Of a stretch of 64,000 bases of DNA, positions 33,201 to 42,600 are shown piece by piece. Source of the DNA: CAZVCJ01 sp964625745 (GTDB lineage: Bacteria; Chloroflexota; Anaerolineae; VGOG01); NCBI GenBank assembly GCA_964625745.1, contig CAZVCJ010000001.1, positions 43,551 to 107,550 on the forward strand, given 5' to 3'. The notes under the pieces were generated by a model, which had not been told where the DNA came from, ran no database searches, and saw only the letters and a program-made list of their open reading frames with translations. A program made the translations under genes and the position numbers. Each line of letters begins with the position of its first letter. Position 1 is the stretch's first letter.

Positions 33201-34661
33201 CAACTCGCCGCACGGCTGACGCTGCTGGAGCTGCCCAACCTGCTGCGTATGCTGGCCTGGGCCCAGGAGAACCTGTCCACCGAGCAGGTGGTGGAGCTGG
33301 CGGGCAGCGTCGAAGCGCTACTCGAATACCTGGGCCGGGCCCAGGCCCTGGCCCAGGCGACCCGGGTGCGGGAGGGGGCGGCCCAGGCCCTGGGCGAGTG
33401 GAGCCACGCCCGATTCCTGGCCGAGAGCGCCAACATTGACCGGCTGCTGGAGGGCGGCGACCTGCCAGGTGCCCACGCCGCCGCCGAGGCACTCCTGCAG
33501 CGCTGTCTGGCCGGCGGGGAGGGCGCCTATTCCGAGGCGGCGTACGGCATCGCCATGGCACATTGGAGGCTTGGGAGGGTGTTGCGATTCATGGGCGCGG
33601 CCGAAGCGGCGCTGGAGCCCCTGGCCGAGGCGCAGCGGCGTTTCCAACGCCTGGCCGACGCCGGGGATACCAGCGCCACGCGCATGGCTTCCGTGGCCAT
33701 CGTTGACAGTGCGGACTGCCTAATGCTCTTGGGCCGGCTGGATGAGGCGGCGGCCGGTTACGAAGAAGCAATCGGGTGGGCCGAGGAACTCGATGATCGG
33801 AGACAGGTCGCTGTTATCACATTCCAACTCGGCATGGTCCGCATGCAGCAGGGACGCTACGACGAGGCGCTGGCCATCTACGCTGAAGCCGGCGACATCT
33901 TCGAGAGCCTGGGCGAGCCCCGCACCGTCGCCACGGCATGGCATCAGATGGGCATGGTGCACCGGCAGGCCGGCCAGTACGACCAGGCCGAGCGGGCCTA
34001 CCGCCAGTCGCTGGCGATCTGGGTGCAGGTGAAAGACCGGGCCCGCGAGGCCAGCACACTGGGTGAACTGGGCAATCTCTACGGTGACACGGGGCGGTTG
34101 GAGGAGTCGGTGACCTTCCTGCGCCAAGCGGCGGATATGTACGTCGGACTGCAAGATCTGAGCAATGAAGGGAGAGCCCGCTACAACTTGGCCGTTGACC
34201 TCATCAAGCTGGGGCAGTACGACGAGGCGCGCCGCGAGCTGGAGCGGGCCATTGCGTGCAAAGAGCCCTTCGGCCACGCCGCCACACCCTGGACAACGTG
34301 GGCGCTGCTGCACAACCTGGAGCAGGCCGCCGGCGACCCCCAGGCCGCAGCCCAGGCCCGCCAGCAAGCCGTGCAGACCTACCTGGCCTACCGCCGCGCA
34401 GGTGGGCGGAGTCTCAACACCTACGCGCAGCTCTACGGCTTCGTTGCCCAGGCGATCCAGCGAGGCAACATTGCCGAGGCGCAGCAGGACCTTGCTCAGA
34501 GCCTCGATGCCGGAGAAGTTCCATCGCGACTCCAGATCGTGATTCCCAAATTGCAAGCTATCTTGGACGGCGTCTGTGACCGCGCGCCCGCCGCCGATCC
34601 AGATTTGAACTGGTACGACGCCGCAGAACTGCAGCTCCTGCTGGAGGCCCTGGGGTCGTGA
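30300..34661 (+). CDS. TIR-CHAT-NTPase-TPR protein (STAND-type, candidate immune effector)
   Basis: 1453 aa. A TIR domain fills about 1-130 (HIFISHATADDAFVRDL, VVLSPRTINSPWVRREI). A CHAT peptidase follows (about 230-560) with His418 in VVHFDGHGVYD and Cys471 in VFLDACQT, the expected His-Cys dyad. Then an NB-ARC/STAND-like NTPase with Walker A GPGGIGKT (626-633) and a TLIVLDNLESVL Walker B. The C-terminal ~420 residues are TPR repeats (YDEALAIYAEAGDIFESLGE, YDQAERAYRQSLAIW). TIR domains are often NADases and CHAT domains caspase-like proteases, and both serve in bacterial immunity. Having both on one STAND scaffold is unusual. Start follows AAGGGGG. Role is inferred. Confidence 0.83.
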   Translation: MTAGHIFISHATADDAFVRDLRLALEGLDLSVWVDSRNLRGGDKLARQVEQAIEEARQVIVVLSPRTINSPWVRREIRKALEVEKQRDDDEYCVIPLLLPGVEPRALPLWFDEEPLAVPIELKVGGVSEALPAILAALGKRLPTDPETMQAVAPQPVEELVLELRDPKVTLREGKRQVTATATLVYQPAHYAARKVESGRFVFTAPLGPIELDELRWYLEEYALWPTGVFQERAERIEAQLPQWGQALYQAALGVESAGEVFTAWRQAGDGAERLFSVFVDSELPKGSREEDVKAAREAASDLLTLPWELLHDDRGYLFRGKDAVRVRRRLPNRRPQPVRLTELPIRILLVSPRPEADHTRYFDHRSSGLPLVEAVENLGELVELTVLTPPTFPALEEALRRADEASEPFDVVHFDGHGVYDRKLGLGALCFEDPRDTHKLERRGMQLVHAEKLAEVIRGYRIPLVFLDACQTAHVEEDPTASVAARLLDEGVTSVVAMSHSVLVETARRFVQAFYAELARGAPVGKAMLAGQLTLSGDTYRGAVMGAGELHLHDWFVPVLYQEERDPQLITTLPPQTVQRLQARQRRLSLGDLPEPPPHTFIGRSRELLALERLLHAEPYAVVRGPGGIGKTTLAVELARWLVRSGRFRRAAFASLETYTDARGVLDTLGRQLLPDGDRYSVAQYPSLEKALQPVQRALADQPTLIVLDNLESVLPDAEGQVPPGATLVDELFDLCQALLGAHGATRLLFTSRERLPSPFDDGRIPPLGALTRDDAVKLVEQVMAQEGWEPPPSDPGATPQEITDLVEAVNRHPRALVLLAREVARRGVRATTENLHGLMRDLHQRHPDDRERSLFASVELSLRRLSTDVRERINGLSVFQGGANIAVLALMLDGDADAAGNMATALIDVGLGEDMGYGHLRLDPALPAYLLRELDEAERDALRARWGQAMTELTGFLYQQQAKDTQLAARLTLLELPNLLRMLAWAQENLSTEQVVELAGSVEALLEYLGRAQALAQATRVREGAAQALGEWSHARFLAESANIDRLLEGGDLPGAHAAAEALLQRCLAGGEGAYSEAAYGIAMAHWRLGRVLRFMGAAEAALEPLAEAQRRFQRLADAGDTSATRMASVAIVDSADCLMLLGRLDEAAAGYEEAIGWAEELDDRRQVAVITFQLGMVRMQQGRYDEALAIYAEAGDIFESLGEPRTVATAWHQMGMVHRQAGQYDQAERAYRQSLAIWVQVKDRAREASTLGELGNLYGDTGRLEESVTFLRQAADMYVGLQDLSNEGRARYNLAVDLIKLGQYDEARRELERAIACKEPFGHAATPWTTWALLHNLEQAAGDPQAAAQARQQAVQTYLAYRRAGGRSLNTYAQLYGFVAQAIQRGNIAEAQQDLAQSLDAGEVPSRLQIVIPKLQAILDGVCDRAPAADPDLNWYDAAELQLLLEALGS

Positions 34662-35205
34662 GGAGATGGATTCCCCAACTTGTTGGGGGCGTGGCGCCAC
34701 AAACCCGAACAAGTTCGGGACTCCGGTGAATAGGACGGACCCCAACCTGGACTACGCGCGTCAGCTAAGACGACAGCCGGCGGGAAAACGGTCGCTGGCC
34801 GGTCCTGCCGTGGCATGAAGTGCCACGGCTACGAAGCCACCATCCCGTAAACGGGATTCTTGAGCCTGATTCATCAGGCGGGAGCTCTGTAGTGTGGCCC
34901 CGGCAAGCTCAGGACATGCTTCGGGGCTGGGGTTTTAGCCCGTAGGGCTTGGTTCTTTCAGCCCTGAGCTTCAGCTCAGGGCGATGCTGCTGGGCGCATT
35001 GCGAAAAGGTTGGATGGCGATTGAAATCGCACCTGTGAGGGCACGTTGTGCCGGGCGACCACCTACGTGGTCGCAGAAATCGTCCACGCAGGCTTCGTCG
35101 TGAGCTGCATGGTGAGCCTGTCGAACCATCAGCCGAACGGTGGACGACCGGCGCATTCGCGCCCTCCAGAGGCGGTTTCAACCGCTTCTTTCAAGGGAGT
35201 CAATC
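34662..35205. repeat. Gene-free, repeat-rich gap
   Basis: Hairpins at 34673-34688 (CCCCAAC/GTTGGGG) and 34704-34719 (CCCGAAC/GTTCGGG), then ATCCCGTAAACGGGAT and GCCTGATTCATCAGGC near 34850-34885. 34905-34985 is the inverted copy of the repeat at 11752-11832. 35045-35175 holds further short palindromes (for example CCACCTACGTGG and GAGGCGGTTTCAACCGCTTC). AAGGGAG at 35193 is the ribosome site of the next gene. No coding signal seen. Confidence 0.7.
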
Positions 35206-38200
35206 ATGTTGCCGAAACGAGTCGCAGCAATTTGGGGCCCTCTGGCCATGGGCCTGATTGTGCTGGCGCTGGCGGCGGCTTCTGGAACCAGCCTGGCTTC
35301 GCAACGACCCACCGCCACCGTCTCCGAACCCGCCGCTGTGTCCAGCTCCATTACCGTCTCCGGCACGGTCACCGGCCCTGATGGCCCGGTGGCCGGGGCG
35401 ACGATGTATTACCTCAGCCCCTGCAACCAGGAATTCGGCAACACCGTGGAGACGGATGCCAGCGGCCACTACACCCTCACCCTGGGGGAGCCAGCCGAGG
35501 TGTGCATCACCGCCGTCCCGCCGTTGCCCACCAAGCTGGCCCAGGCTCCGCGTCGCCTCACCATCACCCAGGACACCAGCGGGGTGGACTTCGCCGTGGA
35601 ACCCGGCCGCCTGCTCAGCGGGCGCGTGGTGGACCAGAACGGCCGTCCTGCCCCCGTGCCCAGGCCCGGCCACATCCCCCCCAAGCTGGACGTGAGGCTG
35701 TATGACTACTGGGATGGAGAGGAGTGGCGACGCTGGTGGCTGGTGTTCAACGAGTTCTCCGAGTTCACCCTGTTCCTGCCCCCCGGCCAGTATTTCATGA
35801 CCGGCTTCGACCCCTTTCCTACAGTTGACTTGCGAGATGGTGACGTGTCCTTCTGGGAAGTGGTGGCCGATGTCCCACCGCAGAACCAGGCCCTACCCCG
35901 CAACGTCACCTACGACGAGCCACCACCGCTGGCCGACCTCATCACCATTTCGCCGCCGGACGAGTCAGGCCAGGTGCACGTCACCGGCGCGCCCGGCGCC
36001 GTGCCCGCAGACGCGCCTGACATTCGCCTGGTCAACCTCTTCACTGGCGACTTCGCCAACGTCCCCGTCGCCTCCGACGGCAGCTTCGAGGCCGACATCC
36101 ACGCCCCCTACGGCTCGGCCCTGCACCTGCGCTACGGCTACTGGAGCGAGTTCTACTGGGCCGAGGCCACCGGCACCACCCTGTGGGTCTATCCGCCCTC
36201 CTCCTGTCTCCCCTCCCTACCAGGGGGGGGATGGGGGGGGGTAGAGAACGGCATCCCGTACTACTTGACCGGCCGGGCGGGCAACGGCGGGTGGTGGACC
36301 GGCACTGGTTCGATTACTACCACTTTCACTACTGGAGACGTTCTCTCGACTACCCTGGCCGTGACCATCGCCTCGCCAGCTATTGACGAGCGCTTCGACA
36401 GCGGCGACATTTGGCTGCGCGCCGTTCTCAACCTGGAGCCGTTCTTCGACGCCGACGGTTGGCCCCGCCAGCGGGTGAACCGGGGCATGTCCACCCTGGT
36501 GGCCCCCACCGGCGTGCCTGTTGAAAACAATCCCCTGTGGCGATACGCAGGCTACACTCCGCTGACCATCCAGGATCAGGTGCAGTTGACGGCGGCGCAC
36601 CGCGTAAGCCACACCCTGCACGTCACCTTCGATCTCAGCGGCATCATCCCCGCCGATCTTCCTGCGGGGCATTACCGTCCTGCACTCTACCTGCGGATGG
36701 ACGAGGTGGGCGGGGACCCGTTCCAGGGAGGGCTATTCAACACCTCACTGCTGTCCGTCCCGGAGGGGGAGGCTCCCCCACGGCTGGAGGTGACCTTCGC
36801 CGAGAACTTCGGAGCCTACTATCTGCCGATGATCCGCGTGGGAGAACCGGCCCCGCCGAAATTGATCTGGCACTTGCTGACCAACACTTTCAGCAACGGC
36901 CAGCGAGGTGTGACGGCGCGGGAGGACCAGGGCCACTTCGCTCTTTCCACCCGCATCGCTTACCAGACCGATCACCTGATCGTGCCCCGCCTGGAGGAGC
37001 ACAGTCGCCTGCCCATCACCTACCGGCTGGAGCCCTTCCTGCCCACCATCTCCTGGTCCATTGCCCCCGAGCCGATACCGCCCATGATCCCCTTCGCCTT
37101 CCCCTCTGGCCAGCTCCAGGTGACGGTGCAGCGGCCAGACGGCGCGGTGGATGACCTGGGCGCCGCCCCCTTCCTCCAGGCCCGGCACGGGATGCCTGAG
37201 CCTCGCTATCAGTATTACATCGGCTCCGACCGCACCTTGCAGCGGCTGTACGAGGTCACCACCCTCTCTCCCCAATTCGAGTACCAATTTCCCCTCTATG
37301 GCCGCTACCTGATCACCATGACCGGCACTGTTGACGACATCTGGGGCAACACTTACCAGGGCGGCGGCGCCTACGAGGTGTACGTGGCTGAGCCTTTGGA
37401 CCTGGAGGGCGTCTTCTCCGGCACCCCCTTCGAGGCAGGCGACGCCCTCTCGCCCGCCGTTGTAGTCCAGCCCGCCGTCCCCGCCGCCGTCACCGTCGAG
37501 TTCAACCTCTACCCCAACTCCGACCCCGCTCAGGCCATCACCCACACAGTGGCCGGCCAAGCCAACCACTTCGGCTACTTCAGCCCGGGCGAATCGGCGA
37601 ATCAACGAATCAGCGGGTCAGCAGGAGTGTCCATCCGCTCATTCGCTCATTCGCTCATTCTTAGCCATCCCGGCGAATACTGCCTGGACATCACCGCCCA
37701 GTACTGGGACCAAAACGGCGTCCTGTGGATGGGCAGCACGCGGGGGGCTGGGGTGGTGGAGACGCCGGACAGCTCCCTCGTGGCCCACGGCCAGCGGGGT
37801 GTCACCAAATTGATGGACAATCGCCCTCAGTGGTTCTTCTTGTCGCAGATCCATCCTGAGGGCCAGAAGGAAAACGCCCCGGATGTTCCGGAGGACCAGG
37901 CGGTAATGGTCCTCTACCCTTACCAGTACGGGGATGTCCTGTGGGTGGCAGATTTCAATAACTCCATCATCGGGGAAGTTACTGTGCAGGACACCGAAGG
38001 CTCTTTCGCTGACCTGGTGCTCTCGCGGGCCTGGCAGGGCGAGAACCCAAGCAATCACTTCCCTGGGCTGGAAATCCCAGAGCGAGTGGCGGTGGGCGAG
38101 ATCCCGATGTTCAACACCACGCCCACCGGGCTAGACCCAGCCCTGTTTCCTGAGTCGGTGGACCAGTGGGGCTACTTCTACCTCTTGGCTCAGCGGCCGG

Positions 38201-39333
38201 GCATCTCCGTGCGGGGCTACGTCGGCCAGGCGTGGTTCTATCGTACCTACTGGTCCACCGACTACAAGTACGACCGCCAGTTCGGCCACGGCCGCCAGGG
38301 AGACCTGGAAAATGACGTCAAGCTCCAGTTCGGGGGCGGGGTGGTTCGGCTGCCTGGTGACGACGGCGGAAGACCTCGCCACGAGTACCTGGGCTACGCC
38401 TCGACCGAGATCCTGATCCGGCCGGGCACGGAGGAGGGCAATCGTTGCTTTCCGCCTTTCCAGGGTGCAGCCGGCGGTCCCGACGGCGGGCCACTGCTGA
38501 CCCTGAAGGGAGAAGACGTCAACCTGTTCATCACTCCGACGGGCACCCAGCCGGGCACGGTGCTGGAGGTGGGCGACACCTTCTCATTCTCCGGCGTGAT
38601 GTGGCCCAACCTGGCCAGCAAGGTCTGGATCACCGCCACCGCTCCCGGCGGCGCCCTGCACCTCATCCAGGGGCAGGCCAACAAGTATGGCTACTTCTAT
38701 AACCCTGACGGTGACTTCGTGGTAGACGAGCCGGGCCGCTGGGCGGTGGACGTGCGCCTGGTGCACGACGGCTACACCTCGGCCGGCAACGTCGTCCCGC
38801 CCTATCCCACCGGCAACCTGTTAGGCTCGCGCGATGGGCGGTTCTACGTGTACGTGGTGGAGAAGGATATGCCGCTCTTGAGCCTCGACGTGCCCAGTGA
38901 CCAATTCTTGAGCGGGCCGGTACCGGTGGTGTTCAGCGGCGCGATTCCCTCTGGCTGGCAGAACGTCACCGGCGCCTTCACCGTTGTCATGTCCGGCTAC
39001 ATCCTGGAGGAAGGGGAACTGACCATTGAGGGGGATACCCCTTCGACAGCCCTTCGACAGAGCTCAGGACAAGGCTCAGGGCAGCGGTTCAGCTACACTT
39101 TCGACCCGCTGCGCCTGCACCGGGACTTCCCCAACCTGGACGTGGTCGAGCCTGAGGGAAGCGCGTCTCTGGCCGACACTTTCACCTTCTCCTTCCTGCT
39201 GTCGGGGCAGGATGGCAATGGACAGTCCCACCACCGGGCTCGCGTTGTGACGCTGCAGGGACAACGATTGATGGCCCTATCATTGGAATCGCAACCCGGA
39301 CGCCAGGTGTACCTGCCGCTTGTCCTGAGGTGA
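35206..39333 (+). CDS. Giant secreted protein with carboxypeptidase-regulatory-like domain and YLPLVLR tail
   Basis: A 1375-aa exported protein of unknown function. Signal peptide at about 1-35 (ending near TSLASQ). A CarboxypepD_reg-like beta-sandwich lies at about 48-105 (ITVSGTVTGPDGPVAGATM). Repeated Ig-like or beta-rich segments follow (HTLHVTFDLSGIIPADLPAG, LITMTGTVDDIWGNTY, ITHTVAGQANHFGYFS). It ends in QVYLPLVLR. It is paralogous to the next gene over most of its length. Three dispersed repeats are read in frame (36208-36242, 37590-37662, 39038-39082). ATG 35206 gives the signal peptide and has AAGGGAG upstream. Confidence 0.75.
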   Translation: MLPKRVAAIWGPLAMGLIVLALAAASGTSLASQRPTATVSEPAAVSSSITVSGTVTGPDGPVAGATMYYLSPCNQEFGNTVETDASGHYTLTLGEPAEVCITAVPPLPTKLAQAPRRLTITQDTSGVDFAVEPGRLLSGRVVDQNGRPAPVPRPGHIPPKLDVRLYDYWDGEEWRRWWLVFNEFSEFTLFLPPGQYFMTGFDPFPTVDLRDGDVSFWEVVADVPPQNQALPRNVTYDEPPPLADLITISPPDESGQVHVTGAPGAVPADAPDIRLVNLFTGDFANVPVASDGSFEADIHAPYGSALHLRYGYWSEFYWAEATGTTLWVYPPSSCLPSLPGGGWGGVENGIPYYLTGRAGNGGWWTGTGSITTTFTTGDVLSTTLAVTIASPAIDERFDSGDIWLRAVLNLEPFFDADGWPRQRVNRGMSTLVAPTGVPVENNPLWRYAGYTPLTIQDQVQLTAAHRVSHTLHVTFDLSGIIPADLPAGHYRPALYLRMDEVGGDPFQGGLFNTSLLSVPEGEAPPRLEVTFAENFGAYYLPMIRVGEPAPPKLIWHLLTNTFSNGQRGVTAREDQGHFALSTRIAYQTDHLIVPRLEEHSRLPITYRLEPFLPTISWSIAPEPIPPMIPFAFPSGQLQVTVQRPDGAVDDLGAAPFLQARHGMPEPRYQYYIGSDRTLQRLYEVTTLSPQFEYQFPLYGRYLITMTGTVDDIWGNTYQGGGAYEVYVAEPLDLEGVFSGTPFEAGDALSPAVVVQPAVPAAVTVEFNLYPNSDPAQAITHTVAGQANHFGYFSPGESANQRISGSAGVSIRSFAHSLILSHPGEYCLDITAQYWDQNGVLWMGSTRGAGVVETPDSSLVAHGQRGVTKLMDNRPQWFFLSQIHPEGQKENAPDVPEDQAVMVLYPYQYGDVLWVADFNNSIIGEVTVQDTEGSFADLVLSRAWQGENPSNHFPGLEIPERVAVGEIPMFNTTPTGLDPALFPESVDQWGYFYLLAQRPGISVRGYVGQAWFYRTYWSTDYKYDRQFGHGRQGDLENDVKLQFGGGVVRLPGDDGGRPRHEYLGYASTEILIRPGTEEGNRCFPPFQGAAGGPDGGPLLTLKGEDVNLFITPTGTQPGTVLEVGDTFSFSGVMWPNLASKVWITATAPGGALHLIQGQANKYGYFYNPDGDFVVDEPGRWAVDVRLVHDGYTSAGNVVPPYPTGNLLGSRDGRFYVYVVEKDMPLLSLDVPSDQFLSGPVPVVFSGAIPSGWQNVTGAFTVVMSGYILEEGELTIEGDTPSTALRQSSGQGSGQRFSYTFDPLRLHRDFPNLDVVEPEGSASLADTFTFSFLLSGQDGNGQSHHRARVVTLQGQRLMALSLESQPGRQVYLPLVLR
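36208..36242. repeat. Family C piece inside the giant secreted gene
   Basis: CTCCCCTCCCTACCAG and a GGGGGGGATGGGGGGG arm, read in frame as SLPSLPGGGWGG. It resembles the family C arms at 8381 and 41757. Confidence 0.6.
37590..37662. repeat. In-frame dispersed repeat (GAATCGGCGAATCAACG / CGCTCATTCGCTCATTC)
   Basis: Tandem GCGAATCA-type units on the left and CGCTCATT units on the right. It is read in frame as SANQRISGSAGVSIRSFAHS. The aligned segment of the paralogue lacks it and instead has a short family B piece (44133-44156). Confidence 0.65.
39038..39082. repeat. Family D repeat inside the giant secreted gene
   Basis: CCTTCGACAGCCCTTCGACAG then AGCTCAGGACAAGGCTCAGG, read in frame as PSTALRQSSGQGSG. 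The paralogue reads straight through at this site (VTPSGGTYQITFDP). Confidence 0.7.
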
Positions 39334-39600
39334 CTCGAAGGGCTCGTCCTGAGGTAACTCGAAGGGCTCGTCCTGAGGTAACTCGAAGGGCTCGTCCTGA
39401 GGTAACTCGAANNNNNNNNNNNNNNNNNNNNNNNNNNNNNNNNNNNNNNNNNNNNNNNNNNNNNNNNNNNNNNNNNNNNNNNNNNNNNNNNNNNNNNNNN
39501 NNNNNNNNNNNAAGGGCTCGTCCTGAGGTAACTCGAAGGGCTCGTCCTGAGGTAACTCGAAGGGCTTGTCCTGAGGTAACTCGAAGGGCTTATCCTGAAG
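39331..39600. repeat. 24-bp tandem repeat array, interrupted by the assembly gap
   Basis: The unit is TCGAAGGGCTCGTCCTGAGGTAAC. About three copies lie left of the N run and four to the right, the last ones drifting (GGCTTGTCC, GGCTTATCC). The array begins at the stop of the giant secreted gene, whose last codons (CTTGTCCTGAGGTGA) match the repeat unit. True length is unknown because of the gap. No spacers, so not a CRISPR array. Confidence 0.9.
39412..39511. other. Assembly gap (100 N)
   Basis: Exactly 100 Ns, the conventional size for a gap of unknown length, in the middle of the tandem array. Reading frames drawn across it are not real. Confidence 0.99.
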
Positions 39601-39618
39601 CGAAAGGGGTTATCGGTC

Positions 39619-42600
39619 ATGTTACAGAAACGAATTATCTGGGGCATTGGTCTGCTTGTTCTGACGCTGGCGGTCGCCTGTGGCGTCAGCCTGGCGTCAC
39701 AACAACCCACTGCCATCGTCTCCGAACCTCCAGCCATTTCTGGCTCTGCCACCATCTCCGTCTCCGGCACCATCACTGGACCCAGCGGCCCCGTGCCCGA
39801 TGTCTGGATCGGTGTCGGCTCACCCCAGGATTGGCAGGAGGACACCACGGACGCCAACGGTTTCTACAGCGTGAGCATTGAGACCGATGGTGAGCTCCGG
39901 TTTCACGTCCGCCCGCAGGTGTCCACCCGCCTGCACCTTGTAAATTTTCGCATGGATGGCATCACCACCAGCTTCACGCGAGATATCGTCCTCACCTACG
40001 GTAACCTGATCAGGCTACAGTTGATCGGCAGTGACGGCAGTCCGCTCTTCGGCGGCGTCTGGCTCGAGGCACAGCCGATGATCCGGCGACCCGACCCTCA
40101 ACGCGAATGGTACGGCGTCGAGTGGTCAGATGAGGGTCAGTACTACCAAAGCGTACTTCCACCCGACGTCTACTATGTGACAGTTCATTATGAGGTTCCT
40201 GCCGGGTACTATCCCACTACCCAGGTTTTTGACCTGCGCACCGCCGACCAGAGCACAATCATGGTCCTCGACACTACCCTTGTCAATCCCATTCCATACG
40301 ACCCGCCAGATGCTGCGAAGATCACCATCGGCCCACCCGATGACCTGGGCCAGACCATCGTCACCGGCACATCCGGCGCGGTCCTGCCACTGGCCCACGT
40401 GCTGTTGGTCAACCTGAACTCCAGCCACCAGGCCCGTGCTGTATCTGAGGCCGATGGAAGCTTCACGGCCCGCATCTACGCGCCCCCCGGTTCGGCGATC
40501 ATGGTCAAGCACGGCCCGGATGGCTGGGGCTTGGGGCGTTGGAACGACCTGGAAGTTGGCATCTCCGAGGGCGTCAACCCCTTCCCCGGCACCATCATCA
40601 ACGTGCCCCACACCCACGTCGGCGGCGACTATGAGCTGCCCTTCGCTGCGGCTGGGGCCATAGACTTCTTCACGGACGACCCCGCCAACACTCGCAATTA
40701 CGTCAGCTCGGCCTGGGCCATCACCGGCACCATCGGCCCGGTCATCGTCGAGGGGGAGTGGACGCGGGTGCTGACCGGCACCTACGACAGCCAGGGAGTG
40801 CCGGGCCTCTACCTGGGCGGCCTCAACTGGACCCACCCCGCCCTGGGCGATCTGGACGACGACGGCGATTTAGACTTGCTGGTAGGTGAACGCTCCGGTC
40901 ACCTGGTGTTGTATCGTAACCAGGGCAGTGCCACCTCGCCCGATTGGCAGTTTGAGGCGGCCGATTATGCGGATGTGGCCACCGACGACTGGGCTTATCC
41001 GGCCCTGGCCGACGTGACGGGCGACGGTGTGCCCGATCTGTTCGTCGGCGCAGGCCACGGTACAGTATCCATCCGCTATAGTGACGGCACCCCCGACGTC
41101 ACCCTGACTGCTGGGAATGGCGCCGCTCCCGCCCTGGCCGATCTCGACAATGACGGCGACCTGGATTTGCTGGTCGGGCACGCAGGCGGCACGCTCTACC
41201 ATTTCAAAAACACCGGCACGCCCACCAACCCGGTCTGGACGCAGCAGACCAGCAGCTACGGCAACATCAGCGAGGAAGGTGAGGGGCTTCAACCAGCCTT
41301 CGTGGATCTCGACGGCGATACCGATCTCGACCTGCTGGTGGGGCTGTGCGGGCAATTGGTCTGGTATGAGCGGGGTGGCACACCTGTGAACCCCACCTGG
41401 ACGCGCCACGCTGCTGACCCCATTGGCTACGGCGGCGGCAGTTGCGGCACCAGCCCCGGCGTGGGCGACTGGGACGGTGACGGCGACGCTGATCTGGTCA
41501 CTGGCGAGCATTGGGGAGTGCTGCGCTTTTTCCGCCACGGCATTTCCACCCTCACCCCAACCCTCTCCCTGGAAGGGAGAGGCTGGGGGAGGGTGGATGC
41601 CCACCTCACCGAACCATCTTCCTGGAGCGAACAGGCCTTCCCCTTCGACCTTGGAGGCGACAGCGCATCCGCCCTGGCGGATTGGGACGGGGAGAGCGAT
41701 TTGGTCATGGCGGAGTACTGGGGAGTGCTGCGCTTTTTCCGCCACGGCATTTCCACCCTCACCCCAACCCTCTCCCTGGAAGGGAGAGGGAGCTTTCTCC
41801 CCTCCCTTCCAGGGAGGGGCTGGGGGAGGGTGGATGCCCACCTCACCGAACCATCTTCTTGGAGCGAACAGGCCTTCCCCTTCCCCTTCGACCTGGCGGG
41901 CGACACCGCCCCCGCCCTGGCGGATTGGGACGGGGAGAGCGATTTGGTCATGGCGGAGTACTGGGGAGTGCTGCGCTTTTTCCGCCACGGCATTTCCACC
42001 CTCACCCCAACCCTCTCCCTGGAAGGGAGAGGGAGCTTTCTCCCCTCCCTTCCAGGGAGGGGCTGGGGGAGGGTGGATGCCCACCTCACCGAGCCATCTT
42101 CCTGGAGCGAACAGGCCTTCCTGTTCCCCTTCGACCTGGCGGGCGACACCGCCCCTGCCCTGGCGGATTGGGACGACGACGGCGACCTGGATTTGCTGCT
42201 GGGTCAGGTCTGGGGCAACGTCCATCAATACACCAACGTCGGCGACAACACCAACCCCGACTGGCGGCCCGACGGCGTTCTACTCACGCTGCCTTGGACC
42301 AATCACCCTCACGCCTTCCCCACCTTCGCCGACGTTGACGGCGACAACGACTACGACCTGTTCATCGGTGAGGGTGGCTGGCAGGGAGTCGGCGCGGGTG
42401 GCAACATCCACTACTACCGCAACGATGGCGCAGCCGACACCCCCAACTGGACCCAGGTCACCGACCGCTTCCTGGCCCTGGACGTGGGAGGCTGGAGCAC
42501 GCCCGTCTTCGTGGACATTGACGCCGACAGCGACCTGGACCTGTTCATCGGCGACGAAGGGGGCACGCTGACTTTCGTGGAGAACACAGGCACGCCCACT

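Noticed and set aside
39331..39600. CRISPR array
   Set aside because: Repeats are directly abutting 24-mers with no spacers between them, and no cas genes are near.
39330..39881. Open frame encoding RARPEVTR repeats across the N gap
   Set aside because: It is only the 24-bp array translated, runs through 100 Ns, and overlaps the well-supported signal peptide of the FG-GAP protein in another frame.
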